A stretch of 64,000 nt of DNA. Source: Diospyros lotus (lineage: Eukaryota; Streptophyta; Magnoliopsida; Ericales; Ebenaceae). A program made the position numbers and the translations under genes. Numbering within the stretch: the stretch's first letter is position 1; each line of letters begins with the position of its first letter. The stretch spans positions 12,539,669-12,603,668 of the forward strand of contig NC_068344.1 of assembly GCF_014633365.1 (NCBI RefSeq). Reading direction: 5' to 3'. The notes under the pieces are model-generated. The model saw only the letters and a program-made list of their open reading frames with translations, made no database searches and was not told the origin of the DNA. Positions 1-10,299 of the stretch are shown piece by piece.

Positions 1-940
1 CGGATCAATGGGTGGAAGTCCCAGATGCTGTGGCAGACGTATTGGCGGAGTATGCGGATCTCATACCACTCGAGCTGCCAAAGGCCTTGTCGCCTAGGAG
101 ACCAACTGATCATCACATTGAGTTACTGCTTGGTACACGACTTCCAGCTAAAGCTCCCTATAGGATGGCACCATCGGAACTGGCCGAGTTGAGGAAGCAA
201 CTGATAGATTTGTTGGATGCAGGCCTAGTCTAGCCATCCAAGGACCCTATGGAGCCCCTATGCTCTTTCAAAAAAAGCAGAACGAGTCCCTTTGAATGTG
301 TGTGGATTACAAGGCCTTCAATAAGGTGACCATTAAGAACAAGTATCCGATTTCGCTGATAGCAGACCTGTTTGATAGGCCAGCAATGGCCACCTTCTTG
401 ACCAAGTTAGATTTGCGTTTGGGACACTAGCAGGTGCGAATAGCTGAGGGGGATGAGGGGAAGACTACTTGTGTAACCAGGTATAGGCCCTATGAGTTTC
501 TGGTGATGCCTTTTGGCTTAACCAATGCCCTAGCTACCTTTTGTAACTTGATGAATGATGTTCTTAATGAATATATAGATCAGTTTGTTGTGGTGTATCT
601 GGATGATATTGTGATCTACAGGAAGACCCTGGAAGATCATTTGTTTCACTTGAGAAAGGTGTTTTCTCGGCTTAGGGAACACCAGCTCTTTGTAAAGAAG
701 GAAAAATGCGAGTTTACCCAGAAGGAGATTATGTTCTTGGGGCATTGTGTGAGAAAAGGGCGTGTCCGGATGGATGAAAAGAAAGTGCAATCTATTATCA
801 GTTGGTTTGCTTCTACGAAGGTGTCCAAGCTTAGATCTTTCCTTGGATTGGCGAACTATTATCGGAAGTTCATCCAAGGCTACTTAAAGAAGGTTGCATC
901 CTTAACCGATCTGTTGAAGAATGACAAGGCATGGTAGTAG
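1..940 (+). pseudogene. Ty3/gypsy chromovirus reverse transcriptase, decayed
   Basis: This is the reverse transcriptase of a Ty3/gypsy polyprotein, the enzyme that copies element RNA into cDNA in cytoplasmic particles. It enters from the left edge of the window. A clear RT core lies at 434-937, with the motif VMPFGLTNA followed by the catalytic box [10 protein letters not shown] and then the connection segment [15 protein letters not shown]. An upstream RT segment at 12-233 ends in TAG exactly where relatives have Gln. A one-base frameshift follows near 245, with TGA near 288 and TAG at 428 just before the core. The tail near 935-960 carries further stops. The copy cannot make an enzyme. RNase H and integrase follow directly, in the normal Ty3 order. 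Confidence 0.93.
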
Positions 941-944
941 ACTG

Positions 945-1440
945 CCAAATGTTAAGAGGAATTTGACGAGCTGAAGGCAGCTATAGCTTCAAATCGGTGT
1001 TGAAGTTTTCTGACTTTGAGCAACCCTTTAAGGTACAAACTAATGCTTCTAATAGGGCCATTGGTGGGTTTTTTTTTTTTTTTTTTTATGCAGGATGGGC
1101 ATCTTGTGGTATTTGAGAGTCGAAACTTAAATGAAACTGAGCATCGATACTTAGCATATGAGAAGAAAATGCTGGCGGTGGTGCATTGCTTGCAGTTGTG
1201 GAGGGTATACTTGCAAGGGACAATATTTTTGGTAAGCACCGACAATGTGGCCAACACTTACTTCCCAACACATAAGAAGTTGATAGCCAAGCAGGCACAT
1301 TGGTAGCAACTTTTATCAAAATACGACTTTGTGTAGTAGCACAAAGTAGGGTCCAACAATCGGGTGGCTAATGCTTTGAGTAGGAAGCAGGTGCAAGCAG
1401 TTGTGACAACAATTAACAGCTTTAATACTTTGTTCTTGGA
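945..1440 (+). pseudogene. Ty3/gypsy RNase H domain, decayed, with a 19-T run
   Basis: This is the RNase H domain of the same polyprotein; it degrades the RNA strand of RNA:DNA hybrids. Translation of 1016-1306 shows a Ty3 RNase H pattern: QDGHLVVFESRNLNETE, then YEKKMLAVVHCLQLWRVYL, then VSTDN. It continues through a stop to the tether segment, with KYDFV followed by two stops near 1333. A run of 19 T at 1069-1087 encodes poly-Phe where relatives have a short Gly-Val-Leu stretch before MQDG, so the tract is an expansion or a small insertion. The domain is non-functional. Confidence 0.88.
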
Positions 1441-2350
1441 CTGAGTTCGGGAGTAGGCAAAGGCGATAGCTAGTATCAGAAGTTGGTGCAGTAGGTAACG
1501 GCTTGCTATGTGCCAAGGGGGATCGGCTGTATGTGCCTTATAACGCAGGCTTGCGACAGCTGTTAATATGGGAGACCCATGACACAGCATGGGCTGGCCA
1601 CTGGGGAACCGCAAGGATGAAGGTATTGCTTGCTCGTAGCTACTATTGGCCTAAGATGGATGATGGCATAGAAGCCTATGTTAGGACCTGCATGGTGTGC
1701 CAGTAGGACAAAGTTGAGAGAAGAAGGGAAACAGGTTTGTTGTAGCCTTTTCTAGTCCCTCAACGACCGTGGGTGTCGGTTTCGATAGACTTTATCACAG
1801 GTTTTCCTAAGGTGGATGGGAAAGACATGATCATGGTGGTGGTAGATCGGTTCTCAAAGTATGCAGTGTTTATGGCTACATAGAAAACATGAAAAACCAA
1901 GATCATTGCTGAGTTATTTTTCAAGCATGTGGTCAAGTATTTTAGGCTGCCTGAACACGTGGTTAGTGACTAGGATGCAAGATTTGCAAGTCAGTTTTGG
2001 ACTTCCTTGTTCAACATGATGGGTTCTAAGTTAAAGTTTTCAACAGCAACCCATCCCTAGACTGATGGTCAGACATAAAGGGTGAATTCTTTATTGAAAG
2101 AATATCTCAGACATTATGTGACAACAAGACAAAGAAATTGGGTAAATCTCCTGGACACTGCTCAATTTTGCTATAACTTGCATAAGTCTTTAGCAACAGG
2201 TTGAAGTCCGTCTGAATTGGTCATGGGCCAATAGCCTTTTGACGCTTCATGAAGTGGCTCGGACAGATGCAACAAGTCGATGCCCTACTGCATATTAATG
2301 GGCCAAAGAAAGGCAGGACATGCTTGAGGAAGAGCAATACAACTTGGACA
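1440..2350 (+). pseudogene. Ty3/gypsy integrase (H2C2 and DDE core), decayed
   Basis: This is the integrase that would insert the element cDNA. The H2C2 zinc module lies at 1503-1706, with HDTAWAGHWG and then CMVC. The catalytic core follows, with SIDFITGFPK, VVVDRFSKYA and VVSD. The reading frame from 1704 holds stops at 1704, 1743, 1881, 1890, 1971, 2058, 2076, 2202, 2232 and 2250. The stop at 2076 replaces the third catalytic acidic residue, the Glu of the DGQTERVN-type motif. The stop at 1971 directly follows the second Asp. Several TAG codons sit where relatives carry Gln. The integrase is dead. Confidence 0.92.
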
Positions 2351-2399
2351 AAGCTGCTCGCTGCATAAAGAAGTATGTGGATCAAGGGAGACGACCCTT

Positions 2400-2866
2400 G
2401 GAATTTACTATGGGGGATAAGGTATGGATGAAACTTACTCCCTAGATTTGGAAGCAAATCACCAACAAGAAGGTGCATCGTGGGTTGATTCTGAGTTTTG
2501 ATAGACCCTTCGAGGTAGTGCAACGAGTTGGTGTTGTGGTATATAAATTTCTATTACCTGAGAGGCTCAAAATACATCCAACTTTCCATATGAGTTTCTT
2601 GAAGCCTTACTATGAAGACAACACACTTGATCGGGTACAGGCCAAGAGGCCCCTTCAACAATTCAAGTGCAGCATGATCGTGAGATTGAGGCAATCTTAG
2701 ATCATTGCACGTTAGGGACAAGCAAGAAAAATAGGCGTGTGTAATACTTAATAAGATGGAAGGGAGCCCCAAAGGGGGAAGAAAGTTGGGAAAGGGATAC
2801 AACTCTATGGTAGTTCGAAAACATCATACAATAGTACTTGTCTTCACTTCTGATGAGGTCATCAGA
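2400..2866 (+). pseudogene. Integrase C-terminal part with chromodomain, decayed
   Basis: This is the C-terminal part of the same polyprotein. The GPY/F-like segment lies at 2473-2700, with LRPEERLK-type text seen here as LLPERLKIHPTFHMSFLKPYY. A chromodomain follows at about 2695-2830, with YLIRWKG, SWERDTTLW, a TAG, then FENII. The TAG between Trp and Phe again replaces Gln. A chromodomain places the element in the chromovirus clade; these domains steer integration to modified histones. A frameshift relative to the integrase core lies between 2250 and 2443. Confidence 0.85.
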
Positions 2867-2886
2867 ACCTTCTGGTGGGGGTGGTC
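2867..2886 (+). other. Polypurine tract of the chromovirus
   Basis: A G-rich tract (GGTGGGGGTGG at its core) sits immediately before the TG that begins the 3' LTR. This is the normal primer site for plus-strand DNA in LTR elements. It is slightly interrupted by pyrimidines. Confidence 0.55.
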
Positions 2887-3711
2887 TGTGACGTCTTCAG
2901 CAAGCTCACCGAAAATTGCCTGGCTTCGGTGAAGCATCGTGGCACGAGGGTGGCATGTCATGGGCAGATGGCAAGCTCAAGTGTTAGATGGCACAAGGCT
3001 GTCGACCTTGGCATGCGAGGGAATGTAGCAACGTGTAACCATGTGCGGGAGAATGGTCCTCAATGGCTAAGGCACCCGCACACCAGTCGACGGTTGGCAT
3101 GGCATACGCACACGAATGCGGTTAGACTCGATTGAGTAGGGCGGATGCCACTAGGCAGTCACACAGGCCAAGAGACGAGGGCACGTTGGAGGGTTGAGAT
3201 GGCCGAGATGTACCGGACAGGGGACAATATGCGTGCCTTGGCAAGAGGCAAGGCCAACAGGCGAAAACAGTTACAGCCCCATGCTAGCGTAGCCCTCACA
3301 TGCTCGCAACATGCGGTCATAGCCGTGCAATGTGTGCCCACGAGGGCCATGTGGGCCCGCGCAGCCGAGGCAGTTGCCACAGGTGTCAGCCAAGCGACCT
3401 AGTAGATGATTTTCCCACGTGGTGCATACAACCTTTGGATCTGAGGGGATGGTTATGGGGCATAACTACTTGTAATTGTGTACTCTATATATATGTGACT
3501 TGAGGGGCGATTTTGAGAGCTTTAGAGAGCGTAGCCCAAGCCATTTTTTGTATTCTCGAATTTGAATATAAAATTGAGATTTTCTTATATTCTTTGTGTG
3601 TGCTTCTGTTTATTTTGTGCATAAACCTTGGAGGGTTGTTGTCTGATCTAAGTGGGTGAACTTAGAGCCTTCACAAGGTTGTTGGCCAAAATTAAGGCTA
3701 GTCTTGTGACA
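2887..3711 (+). repeat. 3' LTR of the chromovirus
   Basis: The segment starts TGTGACG just after the polypurine tract and ends TTGTGACA, so it has TG...CA ends and a length of about 825 bp, fitting a chromovirus LTR. A TATATATAT run at 3486-3494 is a plausible U3 TATA box, and the A/T-rich stretch near 3560-3590 a plausible poly(A) region. The 5' LTR lies outside the window, so identity between LTRs and the target duplication cannot be checked. Short ORFs at 2875-3503 are chance readings of this GC-richer LTR. Confidence 0.7.
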
Positions 3712-4199
3712 CTTCCCTTGTAGTATTCTAAAGGAACCAAAGTCCACCTCAGATTCTAGGGCCTCCATAGGATTCTGAACAAAGGAAAAGCTTAGATCAA
3801 GAATAAATCACAAAGGGATAGTTATACCTCAAGTCTACTAAAAAAAAATAACATACGAAGAAATACATAATGCTGGCCGCTACTAATAACTCAAATATTC
3901 ATTAAGTAATTAGGCTAAACAAAGCTCATGGGAACCAAATTATATGAACTAATAAGACACGCTTGAATAGAATTCAGGAGCTCATCAAAGAAATGTCCAA
4001 ATTAACTATAATTGTAAAATTTAGTAAAAACTCTGAATTCTTGCAAACATCAATCACCTTGAACTATAAGCGAGAATATTTGAAATGAAGAAATGTTTGA
4101 ACATAAGTAAAAACAAAAACAGAAATTTCAAATATTGTGCGGGGTTCATCTTCTGATTTGAAAAAATATTATAAATTTAAAATGAATAAAAAAAAACAT
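3712..4199. other. AT-rich non-coding DNA
   Basis: I see no coding frame, RNA gene or clear element end here. The stretch is AT-rich and rich in A and T runs, and it leads into the 180-bp tandem repeat that follows. Confidence 0.5.
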
Positions 4200-4640
4200 T
4201 TTTTTTTCCTTCGAATATCATCTTAAGTCCAAGGTATAAATTTTTAAGATTATATTCTCAAAGTTTTCAGAAAAAAAACTGAAAAAAAACATAAAGCATT
4301 TATTATGTACACAATGTTTTTTTTTCTTCGAATATAATCTTCATATTAAATATACTAAATTAATACAAACGAAATAACACAATTAAAAAACCAGATAGTT
4401 AGATTAAGTCCACAATAGAAATTTTTAAGATTATATTCACAAAGTTTTCAGAAAATAAACTGACAAAAAATATAAAGCATTTATTATGTACACAATGTTT
4501 TTCTTTTTTCGAATATAATCTTAAGATTAAATATACTAAATAAATATAAACGAAATAAGACAATAAAAAAAACAGATAACTTAGCTCAAGTCCACAGTAT
4601 AAATTTTTTAGAGTATTCACAAAGTCTTTAGGGGTGGCTG
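4200..4640. repeat. ~180-bp tandem repeat, about 2.4 units
   Basis: A segment containing TTTTTAAGATTATATTC, CAAAGTTTTCAGAAAA and AAAGCATTTATTATGTACAC recurs at a spacing of about 181 bp (4246 versus 4427). A third partial unit ends at TATTCACAAAGTC near 4615. The units share most bases but have drifted. Monomer length and AT-richness resemble plant satellite units, but the array is very short. A 73-residue minus-strand ORF inside it is chance. Confidence 0.75.
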
Positions 4641-5160
4641 GCCCCCATGGATGAGGGGTGGTTGGCCCCTATGGATGAGGGGTAGCTGATCTTCATGAAT
4701 AGATTGATATTGTTCTTCCACCCGAGAGAGGGTCTCTCATCGGGGCGATTGGACACCACAAGAGAGAGTCTGATGATTACTTCGGGTTTGTACCATAGCA
4801 AGGGAGTTGTTCTGTAGCTTTTTGTTCAAGTTCCAATAGACGACGTCAATTGTTGTTATATGGTTACAACAATAAATTTGTAAAATGGGAAACTGTCGAT
4901 GAATGACCTTCGTATGGTTGATTCGAGCGATGGATGACTCTCGTGTGGTGTATCTAAGCTATGGATGATTCACTCGGGGGATGGATGACATGTGGATTGA
5001 CCAAATGATGAGTAATTATTAGGAGAGATGGGTGAATCTCCCAGGGTGGAGTGACAACGATGGATGAGCTCCCAGGGGTAACAATAATGATGGATGAGTC
5101 TCTCGGGGATCATAACAGCGATGGATGAGTCCCTTGGCTAGGATGAGAGCAATGGATGAC
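4620..5160. repeat. GATGGATGA minisatellite-like region
   Basis: The motif GATGGATGA, or one-base variants, recurs irregularly, for example near 4928, 4960, 4979, 5056, 5089, 5119 and 5149, often followed by CTC and GGGG. At 4625-4690 a GGGGTGGCTGGCCCC-type phrase is repeated three times. No protein is encoded. Confidence 0.55.
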
Positions 5161-5689
5161 CTGCTGGAAAGAAAATCAGTTAGGGACGCAGGTGAGAATC
5201 CCCGCGCGGACCCTTCGATACTTAAGTCAGTCCCTCACAAAAGTGAAATGCTTGAAGGCAAAAAGTAAGTACGAGAATGAGAGGAAAAGACCCCTTATTT
5301 ATAGCGATGGGATGGGCATCCATGTGTCAAGTGACCCAATTTCTTAGCGAATATCTCGGAGGCAATTTTGACAAAGTCTTGCGGGGTTATCGACGCGAGG
5401 GGGCATGGCCGAGCGCACATGCAAGTGTACGTGGGTGCACGCGCTAAGGCACACATTAGGCACCCCTGAGGGACCTCCATCGGGGGTGTGAAGTACCCCT
5501 GAGAGAGGTCTCTCGGGGGGGCTTAGCCACGCTGCTACGCAGCAGTATGGCTTTTCTTTGGCTAAGCTGTTGCGTGGTAGCGTGAGAGGGGGGAAGCACC
5601 CCTCTTACTGTCCCTTGGCCCACGTTGCCGAGTGGTAGTGTGGGGAAGGGGGGAAGCGTCCACTGTGGTCGCTTCCATGCGGTTTCCAG
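5160..5689. other. GC-richer non-coding flank with a small inverted repeat
   Basis: No convincing gene is present. An imperfect inverted repeat of about 17 bp spans roughly 5527-5586 (CACGCTGCTACGCAGCAG and its near-complement), with mostly transition differences. The segment continues on the far side of the solo LTR that starts at 5690. Confidence 0.4.
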
Positions 5690-7449
5690 TGTAAAACCCC
5701 GAAGCTTGATGTGAAAATTGGAAGTTGTAATGAAAATTGAAGTGACGAAATGAATGGTATTTGATTCGGGAAAAAAAATAGAGAAACCTTTGATTTTATT
5801 GTCTTGTGAATGTGAAAAGGGGCTAGAAGTAACCTAGGGGAAAGAGCTTGCAAGGTAAGATTTTATGTTTAATGGGGTAAAAGTGTTTCCAATGGAAGTT
5901 GAGGGTTAAAATGTCACCAGAAGTGGATTTCGGGAGTTGACATAATAAGAGAAAGAAGGGAACCAAGCCTAAGTGTAAATATTGCAACTTGTTAAAGGTT
6001 AGTTTGTTTTTAACAGAAGTTAATGATGGTAATAATGAGTTCTTATCTTAAGGACATATGGGGCATGATTTGGAAGCTTAGGATTGGATGAAAAATAGAA
6101 ATTTAGAGTTAAGAGATATTTTAAAGATAATAAAGGATCATGTCATGATTACTTAAGGAGATATGGATGTCTTGAAAGCCTATAAAAGGGGGAGACTTGC
6201 CGTGGAAGTGGAGTGTACTAAGTATAGAGATTTTCCAAGTGAAACAAAGAGGAAGAATCAAGAGAAGCAAAGAAGGAAGAAGGTGGTGGCGAGCAATCAA
6301 CGTCTCACCAGAAATTAGTCAATGTAGAGGGAAAATTAAAAAGGTAAGTTTGTTTTCTTTCCGTAGAGTTGTAGAGAACGAAAAGGGGAGTCCGTAGGTT
6401 CAAACGGGGGAGGGGGGTGAAACGGAGCTAAAATAAGCAAGTTATGGCATTTTTAATCTTCAGTAGCAGGGTCTGATGCGAGGAAGAAGGCGACGCGTGC
6501 ATCGCACGCGCCAGCTACTGCTGCGGATAGCCGCGTGTGGCCACCCTTCTAGTGGCGCATGGCGGCTCGTGAGACAGCCTTTCCCTCTGAAATTTTCCAA
6601 ATTTCTTCTTTAATTTATTTCCTATCATCCTGTGTAAAAATATTTTAGATTGGTAACTTGAACTTTGTGAAATTGCAGCAAAATCGAACCGAAACCCCTG
6701 TGAACAGTAACCCAACAAGGCCAACAACCAAGGTGAATGGTTTCTTGCATATTTCTTGTTACATACTGACCATTTATTGAGTCATTTGTTCTTGGATGTG
6801 AATCTACTCACTTGATTTTCTTGTATAGCATGTTTCTTTACTTATTTCTTCACTACATAACATGAGGTATTGTGGCAAGCTAATGGCCGTCATGGGTGGC
6901 TCTGTGGGGTCACATACTTGTGTTTGATGTGAGAATGACGTGCGCGAGGGTGATTGCAACACCTTGTTATGGCTTCCACAAAAGAGAATTTCACTTTGCA
7001 TATGTGCATAACATACATGTTTTACTTCTTTCATGAAACTATTTCATTTGGATATTCATTATCTAACTTGGGTTGATGCCCCTGTAACGTTCCACGTTCT
7101 AGGTATGTTTAACGTGTTAGGAACTGATGAGGCAAGAAAGGCGAGTGGCAAGGAAGTTGTGGACATTTAGTGTTTTTATAGAACTTGTAACTTGATATGT
7201 AGTCTTGTTCAAGTTATATTCAAAACTTTGTATAAGTTTAATGATGTACTATTTGTATTAGACTTAGGTACTACTTGAAGGAAAAGACCTGTATGTGCTT
7301 ATTTCAGCCTAGGAAACTCTTTTATTTCTCTTGACAGGTTCGATTCATAGCTTTCTTTGATCGGGATTTCCTAACACCTCTTAAACAATTTGTGTGTATA
7401 TACCGTCATGTAAGGTGTGAGTTGGGGGGGGGGGGGGGGGTGTGTTACA
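5690..7449 (+). mobile_element. Solo LTR of a Ty3/gypsy-type element, perfect TSD
   Basis: The segment starts TGTAAAACCCC and ends GTGTTACA. It is flanked by a perfect 5-bp duplication TCCAG (5685-5689 and 7450-7454), so it is one integration product of 1760 bp. There is no primer site, gag or pol, so it is a solo LTR left by LTR-LTR recombination. A TATAAAAG box at 6181-6188 gives plus orientation. A run of 17 G at 7424-7440 sits nine bases from the 3' end. The duplication is undiverged, which suggests a fairly recent insertion. Confidence 0.85.
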
Positions 7450-8289
7450 TCCAGGCCGCCTCCTGGCTGCAGCTGCAAGTGGCAACCTGATGGGCTGCCA
7501 TGTGGCGACCCCTAGGACTGCCATGTGGCCCTTTTTTTTTCTTTTTGGACTATTATTTTAATAGGCATAACATTTTTCAATATCGATGAGTAATAAAATA
7601 TTATTTATATAATATATTTTTATTTAAATATTATAAATAATATATTCTGTAAACATTTTAAAATCACTGTTATGGAAAACAATTGATGCACGACAGATAT
7701 ACTAGTACACTTAACTTGGAGATTGTTTTTTGCAGCTGTAATAATAACAAGGACAGAATAAATTTGTGCTTTGTATCTAATTTTGCCCCATTCAAAATGG
7801 GTGGGCGATGATGTAGTGGATTAGGATAGAACCAAGTTTTATCCTTTGTATACACAAGTTTCTAGATTAAGAATCGGGAAGAAGTTTATGGGTCTTGATC
7901 TTTAGCCATCTAGTGATAACTGCTATCAGTGAATGGTCAACTCCGCCATGCTCTTGGATAATTGGTCGCCGTGGAAATAACTAGAAGGAAGGAAAGTGAG
8001 AATTTTCAATTAACGTCAAGTCGGGATCATTTTCAACTTGTAATAATAAATATTTAGAATGGGATCCACCACGTTAAAGTCACTTGCTCTGCTATCGACT
8101 GTTGACCATCGCGCGCGCGCACAGAGTTGGCAGGTAAAATATTTGGAAAGCATGCCTCATCTTTCGCGGTGGACCAGGTCACCGTGGGTTGGCTTGCCTG
8201 CTTCCAGAACCCGTACTTGTCAGTTTTAGACCCTCTGAATTTTCTATTTTAATAATTCCTTAGGCCAGTTTGGCATTGAGCTTATGCCC
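7450..8289. other. Unassigned non-coding DNA
   Basis: This is the flank of the solo LTR followed by AT-rich sequence and a CGCGCGCGCGC run near 8110. A 61-codon minus-strand ORF at 7670-7855 has no recognisable family. I cannot assign a function. Confidence 0.35.
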
Positions 8290-9845
8290 ATGTTTTTTCT
8301 TGCCGAAAAATGGTAAATATATAGATAAATGCTGCCCAAATTCGTCAGCACAGCTGCAGAAAGCACAAGCAATATCCATGAAAAGCAACTTATCTTTTGT
8401 GAGCAGCCTCGATTTGGCACTCAGGCATAGGATGACCAAATGCTTAGGAGTAATATAGGAACTCCACACATACGGAGCCCAGACCCTCCTAGGCGCTTTA
8501 TGCTGAACATAATCACACTCCAACAATACATATGCTGCCACTTTTGTCCCAACTGTCGAGCTTCTGAATTGCTGCTAAAATGGATCCCTCTTTCTGACAG
8601 AGAAGGTCTCTGGTAGCAATAATCTTCTTAAGCAGAGGGGTGTCCTTGGGAGACCAATCCCAAATAGAAACGTCTTTAAGGTACTCATGGTTAATCCAGC
8701 GAACCCATAGCAAATCCTTTTTCTTATGAATGTTCCACAAGATTTTAGTTAACAGGGCTGAATTCCAGAACTTGACGTCTTTGAAGCCCAAACCACCTTC
8801 ATTCCTAAGAAGGCAAACTTCCTTCTAGGGAACAAGAGAGAGTTTAGATTACCACAAGAAGTTTTTGCAAAGCCGATTGACCCTATCTATAACTGTAGCC
8901 AGGACAGGAAGAATAGATAGCCAAAAGTAATCAATACCCTGTAGCACAACACGAATTAACTCAACCCTAACAGTTGGCCAGGAATTTATAAAAGTAGCGA
9001 TTTTGAAGATAAAAGGCGCATAGTGAATCACCCTTAACCTTACAACAGCCAAAGGAATGCCTAGGTACCAAAAAGGCACGCTGCCTCTAGGGAAATTAGT
9101 AATCCTCTGGATGGCTTCAAGGTCCTGCCCCACAATCCCAGCAGTATAGAGACTAGATTTAAGAGTGTTAGCACGCAACCCCGACATAGTCCCAAAGCTT
9201 GATAAACAATCCCTAATGATCTTGACAGATAAAGGATCTCTCCTAGACAAAAGCATCAAATCATTCGCAAAGGCTAGATGAGTAATCTTCAACTTGCCAC
9301 ATTTAGGGTGGAAGTTAAAATCAAAAATATTAGTCAAGGCCTTCAAGGATCTGGAGAGATATATTCAAGGCAAAGCACAAAGAGGAAGGGGGAAAGGGGA
9401 TCCCCTTGCCGCAAACCCTTATTCCCTTTAAAGAAACCATGCATGTTGCCATGTAGCATTAGAGAATAAGATGGAGTAGAAATGCATTCCACGGCCCACT
9501 GCACAAATATGGAAGGAAAACCTAACCCCATTAGCACATCCTTGATAAAATTCCAGTTGATGGAATCATAAGCTTTCTTGAGGTCCACCTTGATCAAGCA
9601 TCTAGGGGAGACTCTTTTCCTATTGTATTTCTTGAGCATCTCCTGAGCCAAATGGATATTCTTCAACATGCATCTCCTTTCCACAATGGCTAATTGAGCC
9701 TTGTCCACAATAGATCCAAGGATGGGACCTAGCCTAGCTGCGAGGATCTTAGATATGACTTTATAAACCACATTACAATATGCTATAGGCCTAAAGTCTC
9801 CCACAGATTGCGAGTGATTAGACTTAGGCACCAACACTATATGAT
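8290..9845 (-). pseudogene. LINE (L1-type) ORF2: reverse transcriptase core and 3' region, decayed
   Basis: This is the reverse transcriptase of a plant LINE, read on the minus strand. The RT part at 9855-9343 shows FRPIAYCNVVYKVISKILA, then LIKVDLKKAYDSINW, then GLRQGDPLSPFLF. The next frame (9346-8849) has THLAFANDLMLLSR, where the catalytic FADD motif reads FAND, so a catalytic Asp is lost. Further down come WYLGIPL and, at 8791-8513, the GFKDVKFWNSALLTKILW segment. A zf-RVT-like stretch with CAFCSCADE follows at about 8440-8300. Frame changes near 9345 and 8800 separate these parts. The 3' end and poly(A) are missing, so the left end is truncated. Confidence 0.92.
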
Positions 9846-10299
9846 GTAGGCGCACCTACAACGTTCACGTTTGAGTACAGATTGCACTAAGAAAACGAAT
9901 ATCGTTCTTATTTCATAAGCAACCAAAAACCCTACAATACAAATAAATGCCTTAAATATGTGAAAACTGAAAATCGACTGGGCCACAATCCTCTAACAAG
10001 CTAGGATTTTCAAAACAAAATAAAGAAATATTTAAAATAATGAATTAAAAACATAAAAATGCATTTTTAACACTATAAACGATCTCAAACGGCCAAAATC
10101 CATCACACGTCATAGCAAAGCAGTGGGTCTGATTCGTCTCGTTGAGACCTTTCTGAAATGGGGTCGTGGGCCCAAAATGGACATCGTATGCGAAAGTTAC
10201 GCCTATTTCTTCAAGCACCAGCCGTCGTAACGTACCAAGAATGCAAGAGCTTGTTCCTTTTCATTAGACACACGAACCTCATCACTATAGCTATATGAT
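9837..10299. mobile_element. 445-bp insertion in the LINE with 9-bp direct repeats
   Basis: The LINE reading is cut between its QINH and IVLVPKS residues. The inserted DNA is 9846-10290. CTATATGAT is found on both sides (9837-9845 and 10291-10299), and removing the insert plus one copy restores the expected LINE frame. The insert starts GTAGGCGCACC and ends ATCACTATAG. It shows no TG...CA ends, no matching terminal inverted repeats and no ORF. A 9-bp duplication fits Mutator-like transposons or a non-LTR insertion. The element type is not resolved. Confidence 0.7.

Noticed and set aside
2875..3503. Small host genes in the GC-richer region after the chromovirus pol
   Set aside because: The region has LTR ends, a preceding polypurine tract and a TATA box, and the frames have no family features.
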